In this document: positions 1-8,890 of the stretch, in pieces
How positions within the stretch are numbered: position 1 is the stretch's first letter
How the letters are laid out: every line of letters begins with the position of its first letter
Source: Vibrio algivorus
Lineage (GTDB): Bacteria; Pseudomonadota; Gammaproteobacteria; Enterobacterales; Vibrionaceae
Length of the DNA stretch: 64,000 nucleotides
Reading direction: 5' to 3'
Assembly (NCBI RefSeq): GCF_002218005.2
Contig: NZ_AP018678.1
Span: 1,116,001-1,180,000 of the forward strand
Notes under the pieces: model-generated
Database searches by the model: none
Told to the model about the DNA's origin: nothing
The model's input: the letters and a program-made list of their open reading frames with translations, nothing else
Made by a program: the position numbers and the translations under genes

Positions 1-1799
1 AACCTGAATATAGTTTTACCGAATGGTTTGCGATGCTTTTTTCTGCTGGTTACGGTATTGCCTTATTATTCTTTGGTGTTGCGGAACCGGTTCTACACTA
101 CGCTGCTCCGCCAACCGCTGCACCAGAAACGATTGATGCAGCACGTGAAGCGATGCAAATTGCTTTCTTCCATTGGGGTTTCCACATTTGGGCTATTTAT
201 GGCTTAGTCGGTTTATCTCTGGCATATTTTGCTTTCCGTCATGGTCTTCCTCTTTCTATGCGTTCTACGCTTTACCCATTGATCGGTGATAAAATCCACG
301 GCCCAATTGGCCACACGGTAGATGTATTTGCAATCTTAGGGACTTTGTTTGGTATTGCGACGACGCTAGGTTTGTCAGTCACTCAGATCAACACAGGTTT
401 GCACTACCTATGGCCTGAGATTCCAATTAATAGCACCGTACAAATCATTGCTATTACTTTAATCACTTTATGTGCATTGGCTTCGGTACTGGCGGGCATG
501 GATAAAGGGGTGAAAAACTTATCTCTATTGAATATTGGCCTTGCAGTTCTATTGATGTTGTTTGTGTTTGTTGCAGGCCCAACTCTATTTATCTTAAATA
601 CCTTTATGCAAAATACAGGTAACTATTTAAGTAACATTGTTGAGCGCACTTTCAACCTCCAAGCTTATGTATCAAGTGATTGGATTGGTAACTGGACCTT
701 GTTTATCTTCGGTTGGACGATTGCATGGGCGCCATTTGTTGGTTTGTTCATCGCGAAAATCAGCCGTGGTCGTACCATTCGCCAATTCGTTGTGGGCGTA
801 ATGGTTGTTCCTACAATTTTTACGTTCTTATGGTTCTCAGTGTTTGGCGATACTGCACTGCATATGATCATGACGGATGGTTATCATCACATCATTCAAG
901 AAGTACAAGATAATAATGCCATTGCTTTATTCAAATTGTTTGAACGCCTGCCAATGACATCGATCATTTCGTTTATTACCGTTATTTTGATTATTACTTT
1001 CTTCGTAACTTCATCGGATTCAGGCTCATTAGTTATTGATTCATTAGCTTCTGGTGGCGTGCAAGAGACGCCAGCATGGCAACGTACCTTCTGGGTTGCA
1101 ACCGAAGGGATTGTCGCGTCAGTTCTACTACTCGCTGGTGGCTTAGGTGCGTTACAAACTGCGAGTGTGGTGAGTGCGTTACCATTTGCCATAATCATGT
1201 TGATTGCGATGGTGGGGATGATTAAAGCTCTGCGTATTGAAGGGCACCATGAAGATAGCCAACAACAATATATGCAGACTCAGCAATCAAACACTAGCCC
1301 TGTAGGCAAAGGTTTGTGGAAAAAACGCTTAGCAAACTTAGTAGATTTTCCTGTTCGCTCTGATGTTGAAAAGTTCATTAGTGTGACTGCGCTAAATAGC
1401 ATGAAGCGCGTTGAACAAGAATTAGAAGAGCAAGACTGGGAAGCGGAAGTCACCTTCGATGAAGAACTATGTCGCGCGCACTTTGAAGTCTTCAAAGAAG
1501 GCCAAGTTGAGTTCATTTATGAAATCCGTCTACGTGGCTATGACTTACCAGAATTTGCTTATGATGAAGGTGAAGAGCCGGAAGACAAGTACTACTACCG
1601 TGCAGAAGTTTTCTTACGCCGTGGTGGTCAAGCTTATGATGTGTATAACTACGAGCAACAAGATATTATTAACGACATCTTGAACCAGTTCGAACGTTAT
1701 CTACACTTCATTCATATTTCACCTGGAATTCTACCTTGGAATATGGAAGAGCATGATGACGATGTGCCACCTGAACAACCAGAGCCATCTAAGTCATAA
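1..1799 (+). CDS. betT: BCCT transporter, BetT-like (5' end outside window)
   Basis: Inner-membrane transporter of the betaine/choline/carnitine family, probably importing choline with Na+ or H+ for osmoprotection. The frame is open from the first bases and reads PEYSFTEWFAMLFSAG, which is internal family sequence, so the true start lies upstream of the window and the ATG at 33 is not the start. The signature FIAKISRGRTIRQF follows a tryptophan-rich segment. Hydrophobic segments run to about residue 415 counted from the ATG at 33. A soluble tail of about 150 residues follows, ending in a stretch like IINDILNQFERYLHFIH, which resembles the C-terminal osmosensing tail of E. coli BetT rather than short-tailed carnitine or betaine carriers. 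Substrate is inferred from that tail. No bet genes are visible nearby. Confidence 0.85.
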   Translation, partial: PEYSFTEWFAMLFSAGYGIALLFFGVAEPVLHYAAPPTAAPETIDAAREAMQIAFFHWGFHIWAIYGLVGLSLAYFAFRHGLPLSMRSTLYPLIGDKIHGPIGHTVDVFAILGTLFGIATTLGLSVTQINTGLHYLWPEIPINSTVQIIAITLITLCALASVLAGMDKGVKNLSLLNIGLAVLLMLFVFVAGPTLFILNTFMQNTGNYLSNIVERTFNLQAYVSSDWIGNWTLFIFGWTIAWAPFVGLFIAKISRGRTIRQFVVGVMVVPTIFTFLWFSVFGDTALHMIMTDGYHHIIQEVQDNNAIALFKLFERLPMTSIISFITVILIITFFVTSSDSGSLVIDSLASGGVQETPAWQRTFWVATEGIVASVLLLAGGLGALQTASVVSALPFAIIMLIAMVGMIKALRIEGHHEDSQQQYMQTQQSNTSPVGKGLWKKRLANLVDFPVRSDVEKFISVTALNSMKRVEQELEEQDWEAEVTFDEELCRAHFEVFKEGQVEFIYEIRLRGYDLPEFAYDEGEEPEDKYYYRAEVFLRRGGQAYDVYNYEQQDIINDILNQFERYLHFIHISPGILPWNMEEHDDDVPPEQPEPSKS

Positions 1800-1818
1800 T
1801 CTTTAAAAAGTAACTATT

Positions 1819-1851
1819 AAAGCCTTATCAATTCGTTGGTAAGGCTTTTTT
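1819..1851 (+). terminator. Rho-independent terminator after betT-like gene
   Basis: AAGCCTTA (1820-1827) pairs with TAAGGCTT (1840-1847) and is followed by a run of T. It lies 20 bases past the transporter stop codon. Confidence 0.85.
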
Positions 1852-1878
1852 GATCTTAGTAGTGAATAAAATAATGGT

Positions 1879-1976
1879 TCATTTGGTGTTGGATTTGACT
1901 TGTGAGCTTTTTGGGTTCATTATGATCTTTCCCTAACACCAAATGAGCTTTTTGGCGTTGGTTATTTTGAACCCAA
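1879..1976. repeat. Interleaved inverted and direct repeats before the recombinase-like gene
   Basis: TCATTTGGTGTT (1879-1890) has an exact inverted partner AACACCAAATGA (1935-1946). TTGGGTTCA (1911-1919) has an exact inverted partner TGAACCCAA (1968-1976). TGAGCTTTTTGG occurs twice as a direct repeat (1903-1914 and 1944-1955), 41 bases apart. The two inverted pairs interlock (A-B-A'-B'). Several spaced subsites beside the gene for a resolvase-like protein resemble a res or operator region. Binding by the adjacent protein is an inference. Confidence 0.6.
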
Positions 1977-1990
1977 TGACGGAAAAAAAC

Positions 1991-2593
1991 ATGACTCAAA
2001 CAAAAATAATTGGTTATTTACGTGTATCGCCAAAAGTGGAAGATATTGATAATCGCATTGATGTTATGACGAACGAAACACAAGCCGCTTTGTATATAGA
2101 GCGAGGTGTTCGAGGTAATGTTACTTTAGAGGATAGGCCGGAATTTCAAAAAGCCTATGCGCAGTTAAAAGCAGGCGATACTTTGCTTATCTGGTGGATG
2201 ACAGATATCAGTCTTGGGTTCAAATTGGCTTATGATGCAATAACCGATTTATTAAGTAACGGTATTTGCGTAAGAACCTATCATCAAAACCTTATTTTTA
2301 AGCCGAACGATCCGTCAACCGAGGCGATGTTACGTTTGATTAAGGGATATGAGGAAATTGAAACCTATCAGCGTTTAATGGCGGCAGAGTTAGGTCGGAG
2401 AAAGCTAAAAGGTAACCCGAGCGAGTGGCAAGCTAAATTCAAAGGTCGTCGTGCTAACCATAAGCTACACCAGAAGATTGCTCAGTTACTTACTAGTGAT
2501 AAAACCATGCAAGCGATCGCTGATGAAACCGGAGCCAGTATCTCGACAGTAAAACGCGTTAAAGCTAAGTTGCAGAATAAAGCTAATCATTAG
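1991..2593 (+). CDS. Serine recombinase-like DNA-binding protein, probably catalytically degenerate
   Basis: About 200 residues, resolvase/invertase-like: an N-terminal catalytic-type fold (YLRVS keeps the arginine and nucleophile serine; an EDRPEF stretch matches the next conserved arginine) and a C-terminal helix-turn-helix (about residues 165-195, QAIADETGASISTVKRVK). The usual LDRLGRD motif is replaced by WWMTDISLGFK, so two active-site arginines seem missing, and the arginine in the AExER region also looks lost. The start at 1991 was chosen because GGA lies 7 bases ahead. An in-frame ATG at 1943 would put the start inside an inverted repeat. It stands 25 bases before the siderophore reductase gene and no transposon ends are visible. 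It may be a regulator derived from a recombinase; its targets are unknown. Confidence 0.7.
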   Translation: MTQTKIIGYLRVSPKVEDIDNRIDVMTNETQAALYIERGVRGNVTLEDRPEFQKAYAQLKAGDTLLIWWMTDISLGFKLAYDAITDLLSNGICVRTYHQNLIFKPNDPSTEAMLRLIKGYEEIETYQRLMAAELGRRKLKGNPSEWQAKFKGRRANHKLHQKIAQLLTSDKTMQAIADETGASISTVKRVKAKLQNKANH

Positions 2594-2618
2594 TTGCTGA
2601 TAGAAAAAAGGAATAGAC

Positions 2619-3419
2619 ATGAAACCAAACAGAAAACTTAAACTTGCTACTGTTGTGAACACTTTTGAACTATCAGAAAATATGCAGCGCGTAGTGTTAC
2701 AGGGCGAAGATTTTAAATCGTTACAAACTACAGACCTAGGCGGTTATATCAAGTTAATGTTTCATCCTGAAGGACATACGGATATTTCGACTCTTGGGGA
2801 AGGTGAACGTCCAGTAATGCGCACTTATACTATTAGTGAACTAGATCTTGATAATGGTCAGTTTGCGGTTGATTTTGTAAAGCACCAAGTGGGTGGGAAA
2901 CAGAATATCATCACTCAAGAACAAGGTGGCTACGCGATTTATTGGGCGATGAAAGCAAAAGTCGGTGATACTATTTCCATTGGTGGTCCAGGTAATAGCC
3001 CAATAATTGATCTTAATGCTGAGCAAGTATTTATGGTGGCAGATATGACTGCGATTCCTGCCATAACCGAAAAATTGAACACTCTTAACCAGAGCACCAC
3101 TGGTCATGCGGTTGTGCAACTAAGTTCAGCACAAGATAATCCTAATTGGAATCTACCAACCGGTATGCAACTACACACCGTTGTTGGCCATCAACCAAGC
3201 CAATTAAGTGATGCGGTTACTCAGTTATCTATTGAGAATGCAGATGTCGCCATTTGGTGTGCTTGTGAATTTACTGCAATGAAAGCAATTCGCACTCACT
3301 TTAATCAACATGACGCGATACAACGTGAAAAGAGTTACTTTAGTAGTTACTGGAAACAAGGCGTAACAGAAGATGGTCACAAAGTGATTAAACGTGAAGA
3401 TGCAGAGAGTTTGGGGTAA
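2619..3419 (+). CDS. viuB: Siderophore-interacting protein (FAD-dependent ferric-siderophore reductase)
   Basis: Cytoplasmic flavoprotein of the ViuB/SIP family, 266 residues, which reduces iron in imported ferric siderophores to release it. The FAD-binding motif RTYTI is at residues 68-72. A GGPGNSP loop follows at about residue 123, and the C-terminal half is the NAD(P)H-binding part. A good ribosome site (AAAAAAGGA) precedes the ATG. The gene follows the recombinase-like gene by 25 bases on the same strand, so the two may be cotranscribed. No siderophore receptor or transporter gene is adjacent and I see no clear Fur box in front. The name viuB is by family resemblance; the siderophore is unknown. 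Confidence 0.8.
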   Translation: MKPNRKLKLATVVNTFELSENMQRVVLQGEDFKSLQTTDLGGYIKLMFHPEGHTDISTLGEGERPVMRTYTISELDLDNGQFAVDFVKHQVGGKQNIITQEQGGYAIYWAMKAKVGDTISIGGPGNSPIIDLNAEQVFMVADMTAIPAITEKLNTLNQSTTGHAVVQLSSAQDNPNWNLPTGMQLHTVVGHQPSQLSDAVTQLSIENADVAIWCACEFTAMKAIRTHFNQHDAIQREKSYFSSYWKQGVTEDGHKVIKREDAESLG

Positions 3420-3443
3420 GTTTTTAGTGCTGTTAATTTGAAT

Positions 3444-3482
3444 AAAGTGCGTTAAGTTTATAGACCTAACGCACTTTTTATT
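3444..3482. terminator. Bidirectional terminator between viuB-like gene and metC
   Basis: AAAGTGCGTTA (3444-3454) pairs with TAACGCACTTT (3467-3477), with T-rich flanks suited to both strands. It sits between convergent genes. Confidence 0.85.
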
Positions 3483-3509
3483 AAAAAGCTAATTGATTAA
3501 ATAAGTTAG

Positions 3510-4700
3510 TTAGCCATTTAACACTGCATTATAAGCTGCAAAACCACGCTCTAAATCTTCAATCAGATCTTCTACATTTTCTAAGCCGATGTGTAATCGA
3601 ACAAGTGTACCTTCAAAGTGTGGATTAGACACGGTACGCATGTTATCGAAACTACTTGGTTCATTGGCGAGAATTAAGCTTTCATAGCCGCCCCAAGAGT
3701 AGCCCATGCTGAAGTGTTCTACGGTATCAAGTAGGGCTGTGGTTGCTTTCTTATTGCTGGTTTTTAGTACAAATGAAAATAGGCCATTAGACCCCGTAAA
3801 ATCACGGATGAAGTACTCATGACCCGGACAAGATGGTAGGGCTGGATGACGGACATGATCAACTTCAGGGCGAGTTTCTAACCATTTCGCAATCGCAATA
3901 CTATTTTGTTCATGCTGTTTTAAACGAACGCTTAAAGTACGCAAGCCACGTAAACCAGTATAAGCATCATCAGGTGATACGCACTGACCAAGTAGGTAAC
4001 TCTGTTCGCGTAATTGTGGCCAGTATTTTTCATTGGCTACCGCAGTACCTAACATGACATCCGAGTGACCGACAATGTATTTTGTTGCGGCTTGAATCGA
4101 CACATCAACACCATGCTCAAACGGTGAAAAGTTAACACCAGCCCCCCAAGTATTGTCGAGCATTACGATGATGTCGTGCTCATGAGCAATGCGAGAAAGG
4201 GTTGGTACATCTTGTACTTCCATCGTGTAAGAGCCCGGAGATTCGGTAAATAGGATTTTGGTATTTGGGCGAATTAAATCACGGATGCCTTCGCCAATAC
4301 TTGGCTCATAGTAAGTGGTTTCTATACCCATTTTTTTGAGAATGATATTGCAGAAGTCACGGGTTGGCTCATAACAACTATCAACCATTAAAACGTGATC
4401 GCCATGCTCGACGAAAGACAAGATTGAGTTAGTAATAGCTGCAGCACCGCAAGGGTAGAGGGCACAACCTGCACCACCTTCGATTTGGGTCATAGCTTCT
4501 TGAAAGGCGAAATGAGTTTCGGTACCGCGACGACCATAAAATAAGGTATGACCTTGGCGTTTTATGGTCGCTTCATTTTTCTCAGCAACCGTATTAAATA
4601 CTACCGTCGAAGCGCGTTGTACTGGTGGGTTTACTACGCCGTGAGTCCATTTTTTATTGCGTCCTGCATTGACCAGTTTGGTTTCATACTTCTCTGACAT
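3510..4700 (-). CDS. metC: Cystathionine beta-lyase
   Basis: PLP enzyme of the Cys/Met metabolism family, 396 residues, about the length of E. coli MetC. It splits cystathionine to homocysteine, pyruvate and ammonia in methionine synthesis. The PLP lysine is Lys207 in TKYIVGHSD. The cofactor phosphate site is YGRRGTETH near residue 55, and an aspartate is in LDNTWGAG near 182. The stretch GYSWGGYESL near residue 335 is typical of MetC. It is a single gene, convergent with the siderophore reductase gene and 27 bases upstream of the cardiolipin synthase stop codon. A MET-box was not identified. Confidence 0.93.
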   Translation of the reverse strand: MSEKYETKLVNAGRNKKWTHGVVNPPVQRASTVVFNTVAEKNEATIKRQGHTLFYGRRGTETHFAFQEAMTQIEGGAGCALYPCGAAAITNSILSFVEHGDHVLMVDSCYEPTRDFCNIILKKMGIETTYYEPSIGEGIRDLIRPNTKILFTESPGSYTMEVQDVPTLSRIAHEHDIIVMLDNTWGAGVNFSPFEHGVDVSIQAATKYIVGHSDVMLGTAVANEKYWPQLREQSYLLGQCVSPDDAYTGLRGLRTLSVRLKQHEQNSIAIAKWLETRPEVDHVRHPALPSCPGHEYFIRDFTGSNGLFSFVLKTSNKKATTALLDTVEHFSMGYSWGGYESLILANEPSSFDNMRTVSNPHFEGTLVRLHIGLENVEDLIEDLERGFAAYNAVLNG

Positions 4701-4727
4701 TTTATATCCTTATATTCGGTGTTTTTC

Positions 4728-6182
4728 TTATAGCAAAGGGTTAAATAGGTAGAAGACCCTTTCTAGCATTCGATGGCCAAAATTACGTTGTTTCCACCTT
4801 TCTTTTGAAACTAAGGTAGATTGTTTTAAGTAATTTTCTTGGACCCAATATAATTCTTTTGTGAATTCATAATCATCGACAGCTAGGGTTAATTCAAAGT
4901 TAAGCCACAAGCTTCTCATATCTAGGTTAACGCTACCTACTAGGCAGTATTGTTGATCAATGACGACTGATTTTGTGTGTAATAGGCCAGCATCAAATTG
5001 ATAAATGTGTACACCCGCTTCGAGTAATTCGCTAAAGAAAGACTTGGAAGCCCAGTTTACTAATAGAGAATCATTCTTTTTCGGTATCAATAATTCAACG
5101 GTAACGCCACGTTGAGCGGTCATTTTTATCACTTGCATTAAGTTGTCACTAGGGACGAAATAAGGCGTAGTAATACGAACCGATTGTTTTGCTTGGTTTA
5201 TCGCAAGTGTCAAAACTTGTTGAATGAGATTTTCAGGCATACCTGGGCCAGATGGGACCACTTGAATTGGGTGTAATGCTCCTGTGTTTTCTATCGTACA
5301 AACAGGGAAGGTAGGTAGATGACGTTCTCCAGTTTCAACTTCCCAGTCCCAAGCATGAATGGCGGCAAGTACGTTAACCGTAGGACCGGTAACTCGAACC
5401 ATTATGTCAATCCATTCGCCTACACCCGCATCTTTTTTGAAGAACTCAGGGTCAACCATATTCATTGAGCCGGTATACGCAATTTCATCATCAATGGTGA
5501 TAATTTTACGGTGTAGTCGTAGATCTAATCGGCGGAAGAATACACGGAAGGCATTCACTTCTAATGCCTGACGAATATCAATGCCAGCTTCCAGCATTAA
5601 CTTATGCCAGTGGCTACGAAAGAATTTAGGGCTACCTGCTGAGTCGATTAGAATCTGAATATTGACGCCTCGTTTGGCCGCTTGAATCAGCGCAGCATTG
5701 ACTGAATCGATTAATCCACCACTCTGCCAGATATAAAATTCCATTCGAATGTTGGTTTGTGCTTGCTCTATATCAACAATAATTGAATGCAGGATTTTAT
5801 CCGGTGTGTCCTGTAGTGATAGGGTATTTCCACACAATGCAGGAATAGCGGTGCGATTGGTACAAAGGTCATGAATTTGCGCCAGTTGTAAATTGAGTAA
5901 AGTCGGTTGGTGAGCTTGGCATTCATGCAATTGAGTAAACCATTCACCATAAGGGGCAAACATACTTTGCGATCGTTCTGCGCGCTTGCGCCCGAGGTTG
6001 AGTTCGCCAAAAAGGAAATAAAATAGAACACCAACAAAAGGAATGATGTAAATGATCATTAGCCAAGCAAGCGAGACACTCACAGCACGACGCTTAATCA
6101 CAACACGAATGGTAACCCCTGCCACGAGAAGCCAGTAGCTAATCACACCTGCTAACGCAACAATTTGATAGAACTTTTCCAT
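4728..6182 (-). CDS. clsA: Cardiolipin synthase A
   Basis: Inner-membrane phospholipase-D-family enzyme, 484 residues, joining two phosphatidylglycerols into cardiolipin and glycerol. Two N-terminal membrane helices (about residues 5-28 and 38-58) are followed by two catalytic HxKxxxxD motifs: HRKIITID (His224, Lys226, Asp231) and HTKSVVID (His402, Lys404, Asp409), each followed by GS-N. Length and two-helix start match ClsA rather than the shorter ClsB or ClsC. It lies on the minus strand upstream of metC; shared transcription with metC is possible (27-base gap) but unproven. pgsA, which starts synthesis of its substrate, is elsewhere in this window (29303). Confidence 0.93.
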   Translation of the reverse strand: MEKFYQIVALAGVISYWLLVAGVTIRVVIKRRAVSVSLAWLMIIYIIPFVGVLFYFLFGELNLGRKRAERSQSMFAPYGEWFTQLHECQAHQPTLLNLQLAQIHDLCTNRTAIPALCGNTLSLQDTPDKILHSIIVDIEQAQTNIRMEFYIWQSGGLIDSVNAALIQAAKRGVNIQILIDSAGSPKFFRSHWHKLMLEAGIDIRQALEVNAFRVFFRRLDLRLHRKIITIDDEIAYTGSMNMVDPEFFKKDAGVGEWIDIMVRVTGPTVNVLAAIHAWDWEVETGERHLPTFPVCTIENTGALHPIQVVPSGPGMPENLIQQVLTLAINQAKQSVRITTPYFVPSDNLMQVIKMTAQRGVTVELLIPKKNDSLLVNWASKSFFSELLEAGVHIYQFDAGLLHTKSVVIDQQYCLVGSVNLDMRSLWLNFELTLAVDDYEFTKELYWVQENYLKQSTLVSKERWKQRNFGHRMLERVFYLFNPLL

Positions 6183-6678
6183 TTATTCCTTTGATATCAC
6201 CGACTTCATAGACCTCGATACTACCATCCTTTAGCCTGATATTTGAATCATATTCTTATCGAATGAAAAGAAGAAATAATCTCAGTATTGATTGAAGAAT
6301 AAAATAATTTGGAGAGTCAAAATCATCAATGTCAATGAAGTTACTTGGATATAGGCTTTCTTAATCAAACCTGAGGCTAAATAGTATCAGTCAGATGCGT
6401 AGGAGATCTGAAAATGAATGGACGGATAGATTTCTCCAAAGAAAGAAAACTAACCATTGGTTTAAATTCTGAGATGTTATGAATTTTTGATGCTTTTATG
6501 CTCAGATGTAGCCTTATTTTCATTTTTAATGCTGTTTTAACTTCAAATCCACCACATAAACTGCTTTACTTGCAACCCTATTGATAAAATTCATTTTGGC
6601 CGTCTGTATATTAAACTTTACACGGCTGTAAATTATAAATAAGTATGGGTTTTTCTCGTACATACAACGGAAAGTATT
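6183..6678. other. Intergenic region between divergent clsA and transporter gene
   Basis: About 495 bases without a convincing gene. It must hold the promoters for both divergent genes. A 22-codon frame at 6414-6482 (+) has a good AGGAG site 8 bases ahead of its ATG, but nothing else supports it. No terminator or clear repeat was seen. Confidence 0.5.
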
Positions 6679-8019
6679 ATGGCGTCAGGTTCACGTGCTC
6701 AGTTTAGTTCTAAATTGGGTTTTATTATGGCCGCAGCGGGATCGGCTGTTGGATTAGGAAATGTTTGGGGCTTTCCAACACAGGCAGCAAGTAACGGTGG
6801 GGCAGTCTTTTTGATTGTTTACTTGTTGATGGTAGTGGTTCTTGCTTTGCCGATGTTGATTGCGGAATTAACGATTGGCCGTCATGGACAAGCCAGCCCG
6901 TTACGTTCGATTGCGAGTATTTGGCCTAAGCGCAGTAAAGTACCTGTCGGCTTTGGTTTGCTTGGCTTGTTAACTGCTTTAATGATCTTGAGCTTTTATT
7001 CTATTATTGCTGGTTGGTTAGCTGGTTACTTAGTGAGTCCGATACTAGATTTAATTGGCCTACATACTGCTGCAAATTGGTTAGAATCATTTAGCCTTGA
7101 AAGAAACTTAGTGCTTGCCTTGGTGTTTATTGGTTTAACCATGAAGGTTGTGATGAGTGGTGTAACCGATGGTATTGAGCGTTGGTCATCTCGTCTAATG
7201 CCAGTTTTGGTTGGTTTATTCGTTGTCATGATCATCTATATTTTGACTCAAGATGGCGCAATGGATGGGTTAAAAATGTACCTTGTTCCTGATATGTCCC
7301 ACTTCAGTGCTGATTTAGTGGTTGGTGCAATGGGGCAAGCTTTCTTTTCGTTATCACTTGGTGTGACCGTAATGATGGTCTATGGCTCATATTTACCAAA
7401 AGACATTAATATTCCCAAAACGGCGGCACAAGTGGCAGCAATTGATACAGGGATTGCGTTTGGTGCGGGTTTGCTCATTCTACCGGCGATGTTTGTCGCG
7501 CAAAAACATGGCGTACAAATTTATGATCAAGCAGGACATTTATTGAATTCAGATACCTTGGTGTTCACCGTTCTTCCTGCCATGTTCGATACGATGGGAA
7601 GTGTCGGTGTTATTGTCGGTATTTTATTCTTCGCATTAATGCTGATTGCAGCACTAACGTCATCGATTTCAATGCTAGAAGTACCGGTTTCGTGCGCTAT
7701 TGAAGAGCTTGGTCATTCTCGTAAAAAAGCGGTTTGGTGGATTGGTGGTGTTGCTATAGCACTTGCGGCGGCAATTGTTTTTAACTTCGGTACTTTATTT
7801 GGTCTTGTCATTACCATTTCAACGGTTTATTTACAGCCTTTATTGGGGCTTGTTTGGGCAATCTGTGCAGGTTGGGTATGGCATCGTGCTGGTTTACTTG
7901 AAGAAATTCGCCAGGGTAATCCAGAGGTTGCGAATAGTCTTTTCTGGAAAGTGTGGCCAAACTACTTGCGCTATGTGTGTCCAATTCTAATGGGTTTGGT
8001 ATTTTGGGTGACAATCTAA
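6679..8019 (+). CDS. Sodium-dependent transporter, neurotransmitter:sodium symporter family
   Basis: Inner-membrane Na+-coupled carrier of the NSS (SNF) family, 446 residues, with about 11-12 hydrophobic helices. The N-terminal helix carries GFIMAAAGSAVGLGNVWGFP, the sodium- and substrate-binding signature of the family (LeuT/TnaT type). Family members carry amino acids or their derivatives; the substrate cannot be read from sequence. The ribosome site is weak (CGGAAAG, 7-10 bases ahead). It is a single gene with its own terminator, divergent from clsA. Confidence 0.87.
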   Translation: MASGSRAQFSSKLGFIMAAAGSAVGLGNVWGFPTQAASNGGAVFLIVYLLMVVVLALPMLIAELTIGRHGQASPLRSIASIWPKRSKVPVGFGLLGLLTALMILSFYSIIAGWLAGYLVSPILDLIGLHTAANWLESFSLERNLVLALVFIGLTMKVVMSGVTDGIERWSSRLMPVLVGLFVVMIIYILTQDGAMDGLKMYLVPDMSHFSADLVVGAMGQAFFSLSLGVTVMMVYGSYLPKDINIPKTAAQVAAIDTGIAFGAGLLILPAMFVAQKHGVQIYDQAGHLLNSDTLVFTVLPAMFDTMGSVGVIVGILFFALMLIAALTSSISMLEVPVSCAIEELGHSRKKAVWWIGGVAIALAAAIVFNFGTLFGLVITISTVYLQPLLGLVWAICAGWVWHRAGLLEEIRQGNPEVANSLFWKVWPNYLRYVCPILMGLVFWVTI

Positions 8020-8045
8020 CTTACTCTCCTTCTTATTGAGTTAAG

Positions 8046-8071
8046 TGCCTCGTTTTTACGGGGCATTTTTT
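8046..8071 (+). terminator. Terminator after the NSS transporter gene
   Basis: TGCCTCG (8046-8052) pairs with CGGGGCA (8059-8065, one G-T pair), followed by six T. Confidence 0.85.
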
Positions 8072-8164
8072 ATGGGGAATTTTTTGTCTGCCGGATAGGG
8101 CTGTCATTTAGTATTGAGACAAGGCAAGGTATACTTCAGCCTCTCTTTATCCGGTAGGGTTTTT

Positions 8165-8872
8165 ATGTTCGATATTCTGTATCAAAATGCCGATTTTTTA
8201 GTCATTAATAAGCACCCGAATGTCAGTGTGCATAAAGATGATGGTGAGACTTCTTTATTAATTGAAGTGGCTAAATCCGAAATGGTTGAGTTAGTCACGG
8301 ATCAAAAACTGTATCTAGTCCATCGCTTAGATAAAATGACATCAGGAATTCTACTACTGGCCAAACATCAACAAGCAGCCAGTGAGTTATCACAATGTTT
8401 TGCTAATCGTATGGTGAGTAAATTTTACCTTGCGATTGGGGTGAAAAAACCAAAGAAAAAACAAGGGTTGGTTTCTGGTGATATGGAGCGTTCTAGACGT
8501 GCTAGTTGGAAACTATTAAAAAGCCAAAATAATCCTGCTAAAACGCAGTTTTTTTCATTGGCTGGAGAGAGTGGGCAACGTTTGTTTTTATGTAAACCAC
8601 ATACCGGTAAAACCCATCAAATTCGAGTGGCGCTTAATTCCATTGGTTCCTCTATAGTTGGCGATGATATCTATACCTCAAGCAGCAAGGCTGACCGTGG
8701 ATATTTGCACGCCTACGGTTTGTCATTTGAATATCAAGGGCAACGGTATGAGTTTATTTGCGATCCAAGCCAATATGAACATTTGGGTCAGGAGTGGAAA
8801 ACCGAAGCCGCCAAGAAAGCCATTGAGAAATGGAGAACACCATCTAGCCTCAATTGGCCAACAATTAAATAA
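8165..8872 (+). CDS. RluA-family pseudouridine synthase
   Basis: Cytoplasmic RNA-modifying enzyme, 235 residues from the chosen start, converting uridine to pseudouridine in rRNA or tRNA. The catalytic motif HRLDKMTSG has its aspartate at residue 56. KTHQIRVAL is the second family signature. There is no S4 domain, so it is a short RluA type like the Haemophilus HI0042 group rather than RluC or RluD. The start at 8165 (MFDILYQN) follows a GGTAGGG ribosome site; an in-frame ATG at 8114 would add 17 residues unlike the family. It is followed 18 bases later by a 23S-type methyltransferase, so both probably act on rRNA. The target position is unknown. Confidence 0.85.
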   Translation: MFDILYQNADFLVINKHPNVSVHKDDGETSLLIEVAKSEMVELVTDQKLYLVHRLDKMTSGILLLAKHQQAASELSQCFANRMVSKFYLAIGVKKPKKKQGLVSGDMERSRRASWKLLKSQNNPAKTQFFSLAGESGQRLFLCKPHTGKTHQIRVALNSIGSSIVGDDIYTSSSKADRGYLHAYGLSFEYQGQRYEFICDPSQYEHLGQEWKTEAAKKAIEKWRTPSSLNWPTIK

Positions 8873-8890
8873 TTTATAAGTGAATCGATA

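Noticed and set aside
1943..2593. Transposon or invertible segment around the recombinase-like gene
   Set aside because: No terminal repeats, target duplications or cargo genes; neighbours are ordinary chromosomal genes.
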